This document shows, one piece after another, positions 57,401 to 64,000 of a stretch of 64,000 nt of DNA. How positions within the stretch are numbered: position 1 is the first letter of the stretch; each line of letters begins with the position of its first letter. The DNA is from Ctenosaura bakeri (lineage: Eukaryota; Chordata; Lepidosauria; Squamata; Iguanidae), in assembly GCA_948474755.1 (NCBI GenBank), contig CAOLHI010001153.1, forward strand, positions 1 to 64,000. Direction: 5' to 3'. The notes under the pieces were generated by a model. The model saw nothing but the letters and a program-made list of their open reading frames with translations, searched no databases and was not told the origin of the DNA. A program made the translations under genes and the position numbers.

Positions 57401-60400
57401 TATTTTTTTAAAGAACTGATCTTGAATTATTTTAATTCTATAGGTAGTTGAATTGCATTTTAATCATAGTGCAGGCCCTCTTCACATGTGATCTCCACAT
57501 GTGTGAATTTGTGTTCATGTGAAACATCATGTCCCTATACATAAAGTAACAGTGACAGGTACACACATGCATGTTGCTGCCATTATATTGATCTCACTGA
57601 CACCAGGTGTTAACAGATTGGAATTTTGGTCCCTCAGTAATCTGTATTGCAACATATTTTGTGTCAAAATCATGGACATTTTAGCTATGGCTTTTAGAAC
57701 CTCTGTTTCTAATGCTACAGTTTATCACACAAATAATTTCTAGAGCTGATGGAGGGTGTTGACTTTTGCCTATGTTCCACACAGTAAAAAACAGTGCTTG
57801 CTTGTTTGCTTGCAATAATAACACTATCAGTTCCTTTGAAGGCTAATATTATTTCAGTCTGCTGCCAGCCTAGTGCCTAGAGAGAGATGCCACAAGTGGT
57901 GGTAAACATTATGCATCTTGGCAGTGTTTATCTGTGTTCTTGGCACAGAAGTATCTTTATTGGATTATGAGAATTTTTAAGATAAAAGATATTCAGTTTT
58001 TTCCACTGAAGGGCCAAGAAAACTCTTGTAGGGCTTAAAAAAAAAACTTTATCACAGCACAGTAATATTTTAATGCAGATGATATTAGGTTGCAGTCTGA
58101 AGCATCTACTTGACAGCAAGTCCCAATGAATTTAGCAAGATGTACTTTTGAGTAGACAAACTTGAGATTGTGTTTTTAATATATTCATTCTGTATTACCT
58201 CAGGCACTTCAGCTGGAGAGGCAATTCATAAATGATCAGATAAACATCTAATAACCCTATATGTTTTTAAACTATATATTGATTAAACTTGTTGATTAAT
58301 ATATTATTAATAAAACTGAAAATAACAATGTACTGTTGATGACTGAAAAGGCTATTTTATAATAGATCAAATAGTGATCTAATATTTCCTGGAGCCTATT
58401 GTTTAACTTGTAAATTTGCTTGTATTTAGGATTTCATTTCATAAATGTGGGATAGGCAGCCTGTGGCTGCAAGTCTGTATGCTGTCCACAGCCTAATTTC
58501 ACAAGCCACCTGCAAGTGATTTATTCAGGCCTCTAGAAGAATGAGCTCTCCCTTCCAAAGCATTCTGCAAGGTGGGAAGGAAGAAGCAAGAAAAAGAGGT
58601 GACAGAAAGGGCAGAAAGAGATGAGTTTGCCTGCCTGTGTCTCTGACTTCGCTTACTACTGGCATATGATCTCTGACAAAACACCACCACTGGAAAGAGA
58701 CTTCTGGTAAAAAAAAAATACTTGGTTCCGCATCCCATTGTCAAGTCAATATTGTTTGTTTATCAAGTCAATATTGTTAGATTTGTTGATATCCTAAGCA
58801 ATCCCTGAAATGGAGAAACAATCTAACATCTGACAAAATTGGTCTAAAATACCCTTTCAAAGAGGAAGAAGGCTAGTGTGACAGTGGAGCAAGATTCACA
58901 AAAAATTCAGTCAAGCACATTGTGATTTTTAAAACACACAGCCTATGCGTGACTGTAAGACTGTTTTTGTGTCTCCCTGCCCACCACTAATACACGACTG
59001 AATTTCAATGGCAAACTGGCAATTTACTTTGAAACAAGAAGGAAATGCTTGTTTAGAGGGGGTGCCATGGTTTGCAGCTAAAATTCAGTATCATAATGTA
59101 AATATCTCTTTAGCTTGCTGCTAAATTTTGAGCATGCAGTGGAAAGAACGTATTCTACAATATTTTTTGTTTTTTGAGGTGAAGATTGGCCCTGCCAATG
59201 GTGTTTACTTTGTTTTAAAGACTAATGTGATAACAGTAGCAATGAGAGCTGGTTCCACAGCCATTACGTTAGTGCAACACCGTCCAGTGAAACTTTTCCA
59301 AGTAACCAAGTGTTTCTTATTAGGCACACTTGGAGATCCACGGTAACAAAACAAAAATTCAAATCAAACAAATAAAAACTTTTCTTTGATAAATGTGCTT
59401 TTACCTACTCTGACATTGAGACTCTCCCTTTAAATCAGGATCAATGGTTCTCATGGCATTACTCATTCTGTTTTGATTGGATAGACTTCACTTTATTGGA
59501 TCTGAGGATTTGTCCGTGTTGCTTGCTGTTTAAAGCACTTTTGAGTTTATTTTATATTGAAAATGAAAGGTTTCATATGAAAACAAATAAATGCATCTGC
59601 TGCTGGAAAGTTTACTTTTATGAAAAGAACGCTGTTTAAAAAATCAGCAATAGAGTAAAACATTATGCTCGCACAAATGATTGCTTATTGTCCAAGAAAT
59701 TTCAACAAGATACTTCATAGGCAATTCAGGCTATTCATACCAGCACAGCAATTTGAAATTGTCTCTGAATTGCCCTCTTTATCTCAGAATCAAAACTGGT
59801 CTTTTCACAATGCTCATGAAACAAGCACAGAGAAATTTTGTCAGAGATTCTCCTATAAAACTGCACTTCCATGGATCAGAATAATTCCATTTTTTCTCCC
59901 ATTCTTATACATCTGTTAAAATTGATTGTCAGTCTGAATTGAACTAACAATAAAAATAATGTACACAAAGCACACATACGACGTTGTTCACTATGACTGT
60001 AAAGCTGTTGGTCATGAGATTTGCAATGATATTTTAAAAAACAAACAATTATCTGGCAGCTATACAATTTTTCTTAATATACTATCAATTCAGTTCTTTC
60101 CTCAAGCAGAATGAGTTTAATATTTTTATGAAGATTAGATATGTATTATTTTACATTTTTATGACTTGGACTTTCTTTATGATCCTTGTGAAAGCTAAAT
60201 CAGAGAAGAAGATCATCTTGAGGGATCTTGAGCATTGCTCTTTCATATATTGATAAGAATCTTTTCCTAGTCAAGCTTTGTGAAAATTATTAAAGTCACT
60301 GAATAACCACATCTCCGGTATCACATATGCCACTGCTCTGCATTCCTACAGTAAGCATGGCATTGGTCATCAGTGAGAATTATTATGAGTGTTTGCACAG

Positions 60401-62056
60401 AGCATAAAATGTTATTAGAAAGCCTAAAATAGGCATTAAGTTGTTGTTTTGTAGATAAAATAGCACTATGGCTAGGCTTCATCAGACTATTAACCCTGCC
60501 ACGGCATTCTGGTAGATAAAATACCTGCTCTGATTCTCCATTCTGTTTCTAGAAAGAAGGGAAACTTGCTGTTAGGTGCCTCTGCACCAAAATGTCTCCT
60601 TCGTTTGATTTTTGGGATGCTCTGTATAAACCCCTTGCTTACAGCCACACATTTGGCCTCATGCCAAGGTGGGGAGATGTACGCACGTTCTTGGGACATA
60701 AGGGCTTCCATGCACCCATCCATGGTCTTGACAGTTGTCAATATCAGTGAAAGAGATGGTCTTCCTTTTCTAAAAACCTCATTGATCACCATTAAATCCT
60801 TCATACCAGTGGCTTTGCATGTTTTTTGAACCATATGCATCAGGATTCTGAATTCTGTGGAAGCTTTCTCTCTTATAGCAACAGGTCTAATGTTGGTCTC
60901 CTCAGTGCATACAGTCAGGTTGCGTGCACAGATCTCTGGGCAGAGCTGCATCCATGTCAAGGGTGGGGACTATTCAGAGTGGTTCCATCTCTCCTCGGGT
61001 TAAGTTTAACCATTTTAATAATGCCTGAATAGGATTTCTGTCCACAAATGGTCATATCTCATTTCTGTTCTGCTTAATCCAGCAGATAGATCATGGTGAA
61101 ATCGTGGGGACAGATCATAATGAAAGCTGAGTTGAATAAATGCACATAGGCTAGCATGAATAGACGAATGTGTGTTTATTTATTAATCCTGTGAAGTGTA
61201 TCCTTCTACAAGGTGTCTGTAGAAGTCTGTTGGATTCCAAAAGGCTGCCAGAGAAGATTTTGTGAGATTTTTATATGGGGCAGTTCTAAAGGAGAACAGA
61301 AGATTTCCAAAAGGAAGGGGACTGGTGAGACCATGGAGGAGTGATTAAAAAGCATGACTTAGTAAAGTGTAGAAGAGATAATTGCAGTCTTCTGCTCTTC
61401 TGCATTAATTCATGTAGTAAGCTGATGCTTACAACTGCGTTTTCCAAGGGAAGCAGCATGCAGGCATCAGGTGAGAGGCTCTGAATGTTCACTATTAGAT
61501 TACTAATTTAACTGACCCCATCCACCCTTTTTCAGTTTATTTTGTTCCACTTTATGACTTAAGTATTACTTCCATTCCCTGTCTTCCCTGCAAAAGTGCT
61601 TGGGCTAAATCCAACACTTTGAAGTGCTCACAGTAGAAATTTCTTCCCCCTTCCTTCTCCTTTCAGTTCTTCATGCTGCATAAAAACAGGTTGCAGGAAG
61701 TTTCTCTACCACCTGGAGCCATCATGCAGAGGAGGTTGCAGTGCAGAGAGGGAATAACTCTCCATCTGCTGGTTATTCCAGATTTTGCCATTTCATCGGT
61801 AACCTCACTACTGGAAACTGTCCCTTTTTTAAGAAAAAGTAGCAATTTTTTTAAAGATTTCCCCAAAATTTCATTGGATTGTTTATCGTGTGAAGATATT
61901 TTTAATTAATAAATGTTTTCTGTAGACATTGTATTCAAAACAAAGTACAGATAATTTTACATTTTTCAAAAACTAGAAAATATATAAATACCAATAACAA
62001 CAGTAGCAAAAACCTTGATTAATACATCTAAATTCATAAAGAAAATAAAAAGAAAT
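57401..62056. other. AT-rich non-coding stretch
   Basis: At 58091-58157, CTACTTGACAGCAAGTCCCA, ATGAATTTAG and TTTTGAGTAGACAAAC fit a common reptile repeat. A tandem doublet of TCAAGTCAATATTGTTTG type is at 58741-58779. The longest frame is 156 codons on the minus strand (60490-60960), see findings. No repeat or gene is otherwise named. Confidence 0.4.
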
Positions 62057-62058
62057 TA

Positions 62059-62408
62059 CAGTGGCCTCTTGACTTTCACAAGAGTTTGGGGTGCAGAACC
62101 TTCATGAAAGTGGAAAAATTGTGAATAACTCCCCCATGTGCTCCCCTTCCTATTCCCTTGTCTTTTGCTCTGGCACACATACCTTCCTTCTCTACACCTG
62201 GGCAAAAGGTTAGAGAATGATGGGGTGGCATACATGTGCCTTCCTTCTCTGCATAGTGCTCACCTTCATTCCCTGGCTTTTCCCCTAGGCAAACTCAGGC
62301 AAAAGGCAAGGGAATGGGAGGAGGACAGTGGTGGGGGAGGGGGACATACACACCTTGTGAATAATTAAATTTGCAAAAATGAAACCTGCAAATGTGGAGG
62401 GAGAACTG
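62059..62408. mobile_element. pogo/Tigger-like non-autonomous DNA transposon
   Basis: The left end CAGTGGCCTCTTGACTTTCA and the right end (minus strand) CAGTTCTCCCTCCACATTTG are inverted and flanked by TA (62057-62058 and 62409-62410). The right end resembles the left end of the element at 15214 (CAGTTGGCCCTCCACTTTTG), so the two are related. The interior has direct repeats (ACATACCTTCCTTCTCTACA / ATGTGCCTTCCTTCTCTGCA) and no transposase. Confidence 0.75.
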
Positions 62409-62410
62409 TA

Positions 62411-63743
62411 CATAATTGATCCAAAATGAGAGGAAAGCACATCATTACAAAGGTTTACATATGGCTTTGGATGCCAAAATAGTGCCAGATCTGTTACTGA
62501 CATACTAAAGCACACACGCACAACTGTAGTACCTACATTTAGAACAATTTAAGCAGAATTAGTAACTTTTTCAAACAGTGCAGTTGCAGGTACCTCTGAA
62601 GATACTAGGATATATGTGCAGTGGTGGAAGTGTTCATGTGAGCAGGGTTTTTAAAAAGTAATTCATTCACTAAGCATGCAGAATTTTCTAATTTGTACTG
62701 TTTATTAATCAAAGAAGCTTAAATATTTCAGCTTTAATGTAAGTGTTTCAGTGTTCTGTTGCATATTCTCCCAGGATTAGGAATTCCCTTCACTGGACTG
62801 TCACCCCACGTATCTTTGTCTAGAAACACACACATGTTCCACTGCATGTCAGTAATGAGACAAAAGTACAGATCAGTAGTTTGTAAATCATTAAATGTTA
62901 TTATGAATGACTTAGAGGTATTATTGCCAGCTGAATTATAGATTTCCCGCACTTTGGAAGCACAGATTATTCTTATTTAGTATTCTTTCACTTGTGTCTC
63001 ACACAAATTTTGCATGTCTTCTGAGAGGCATTGTATTTTGCATTGTATTTTGTTAGTATCTGACAGTGATAGATAAAATCAGATTTCACCATCCTCATGT
63101 CTGGTATCAGAATCAGGAACAGCATGTTGTGAATAATATAGAACTGAATATCCAGGCTCTATGGACTCTATGGAGTTTACAATCAACAAGAACAGGTAAT
63201 ATGTATGTTTATTACCTGTACATAAAACAAGCTGGACAAAACAGGTAGATCATGTCAAAGAATGTCTTGGGGCAGTGTCTTCGTATATTAATAAACTGCA
63301 TCAGAGTTGTAGCATCCTCGAATAAGATGTGAGATTAGAAGAAATTTTTATAAAACTTTCTAGCTAGTTGGAAGAATTCTGGTGAGAGCTAATCTATAGC
63401 CATGTTCTTTGTAAAGAGTCACATACTTTCTGTTTTGGAGCATTGAATTTCAGCTTATCTAGCGACGTTGGGTGTATATGCTCACATGTAAGAGGATCAG
63501 TAGAGTCTGTATAGAATGGTCTGCATACAGTGGGCATAGAGGTAAGATCAGAATCTAAAATTGGTCCAGAAATGAATTAAAAAAACCTCTCCTAAAAATC
63601 CCATAATCTTCTTTTAACATATATTTTTTTTAATTCAGATAAATCACTTGGAAAAAATTTTACACTTTACTTTTCAGTTCAACTTTTGATTATTTTAAGA
63701 TGGTTTAAAGCTCCTTTCTTCTATGAGACCTGTAGGAATAAAT
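62411..63743. other. AT-rich non-coding stretch
   Basis: Opposed frames at 62734-62952 and 62759-62941 are shadows of each other. Nothing else is recognised. Confidence 0.4.
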
Positions 63744-64000
63744 TCCCTCCAGTTGTTACCACAAAACCTGGGTGATTCAGGGGTCCACCCAGAATGCCAG
63801 TACCTTCATATGACAGCGGGGAATTAATTAGTTCAAAATTAGGAGGCCTGCAAAAGGGAGGGAACTTAATGACATTTTTCCACCAGTGTTTATGGAGTCT
63901 TGCAGGAAAAAAAACAGCCAGAGAATCCAGAATATAAACTAAAAATGTGTTTTATTGAGAAATTCACACACACACACACACACAGGATCCAAACACTCAC
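63744..64000 (-). mobile_element. LTR-like dispersed repeat, copy 2 (runs off the window)
   Basis: It matches copy 1 (29636-29890) in order: GTTACCACAAAACCTGGGTG, GGTCCACCCAGAATGCCAGT, TTCCACCAGTGTTTATGGAG, AACAGCCAGAGAATCCAGAA and AATGTGTTTTATTGAGAAAT. On the minus strand this has AATAAA at 63951-63956. A (CA)n run sits at 63967-63984. The upstream part on the minus strand lies beyond 64000. Confidence 0.5.

Noticed and set aside
1..64000. CRISPR array, phage defence system, operon or other prokaryotic system
   Set aside because: There are no regularly spaced repeats, no compact coding organisation, and eukaryotic retroelements are present throughout.

Overview
The window looks like non-coding nuclear DNA from a squamate reptile, most likely an iguanian-type lizard. 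The evidence is the repeat content. There are many copies of the tRNA-headed lizard SINE whose body reads 'gtgccttcaag...tgactta...gaccctaag' and whose tail is (GTT/CAA)n. There are also CR1 3' ends with the ATTCTATGA tail, decayed L2/CR1-group LINEs, 5S-rRNA-derived SINEs, hAT and pogo/Tigger-like MITEs, and a Penelope-like terminal repeat. These assignments rest on recalled family features, not on a database search. No bacterial, plasmid or phage organisation is present, and no rRNA, tRNA or CRISPR locus was found.

Layout. 1-5 kb: AT-rich sequence with an intact hAT MITE (1415-1718, perfect 8-bp target duplication) and SINE pieces. 5-8 kb: two nested insertions, a GC-rich hAT-like element inside one SINE and a CR1 3' end inside another. 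8-15 kb: SINEs and a broken CR1. 15-26 kb: a Tigger-like element, a 45-bp-TIR MITE, a Penelope-like inverted repeat with a hammerhead-like core, more SINEs, and a striking 22-bp perfect hairpin. 26-32 kb: a 755-bp hAT element, the first copy of an LTR-like repeat, and the 3' end of a fairly fresh LINE. 32-40 kb: one cysteine-rich minus-strand ORF that might be an exon, a long minus-strand L2-like LINE with endonuclease and reverse transcriptase remnants, and an LTR with CCAAT, TATA and poly(A) signals. 40-55 kb: mostly unassigned AT-rich sequence with SINE, LINE and 5S-derived pieces and two related palindromic MITEs. 55-64 kb: a 5S-headed SINE, a plus-strand LINE relic with a broken RT, a second Tigger-like element, and a second copy of the LTR-like repeat running off the window edge.

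No host gene can be assigned with confidence. Nearly all short ORFs are chance or lie in repeats. The best coding candidate is a 115-residue minus-strand ORF (32471-32818) ending in a Ly6/uPAR-like cysteine pattern. The region is therefore best read as intronic or intergenic DNA built from layered retroelement and DNA-transposon insertions, with no sign of a multi-gene system acting together.
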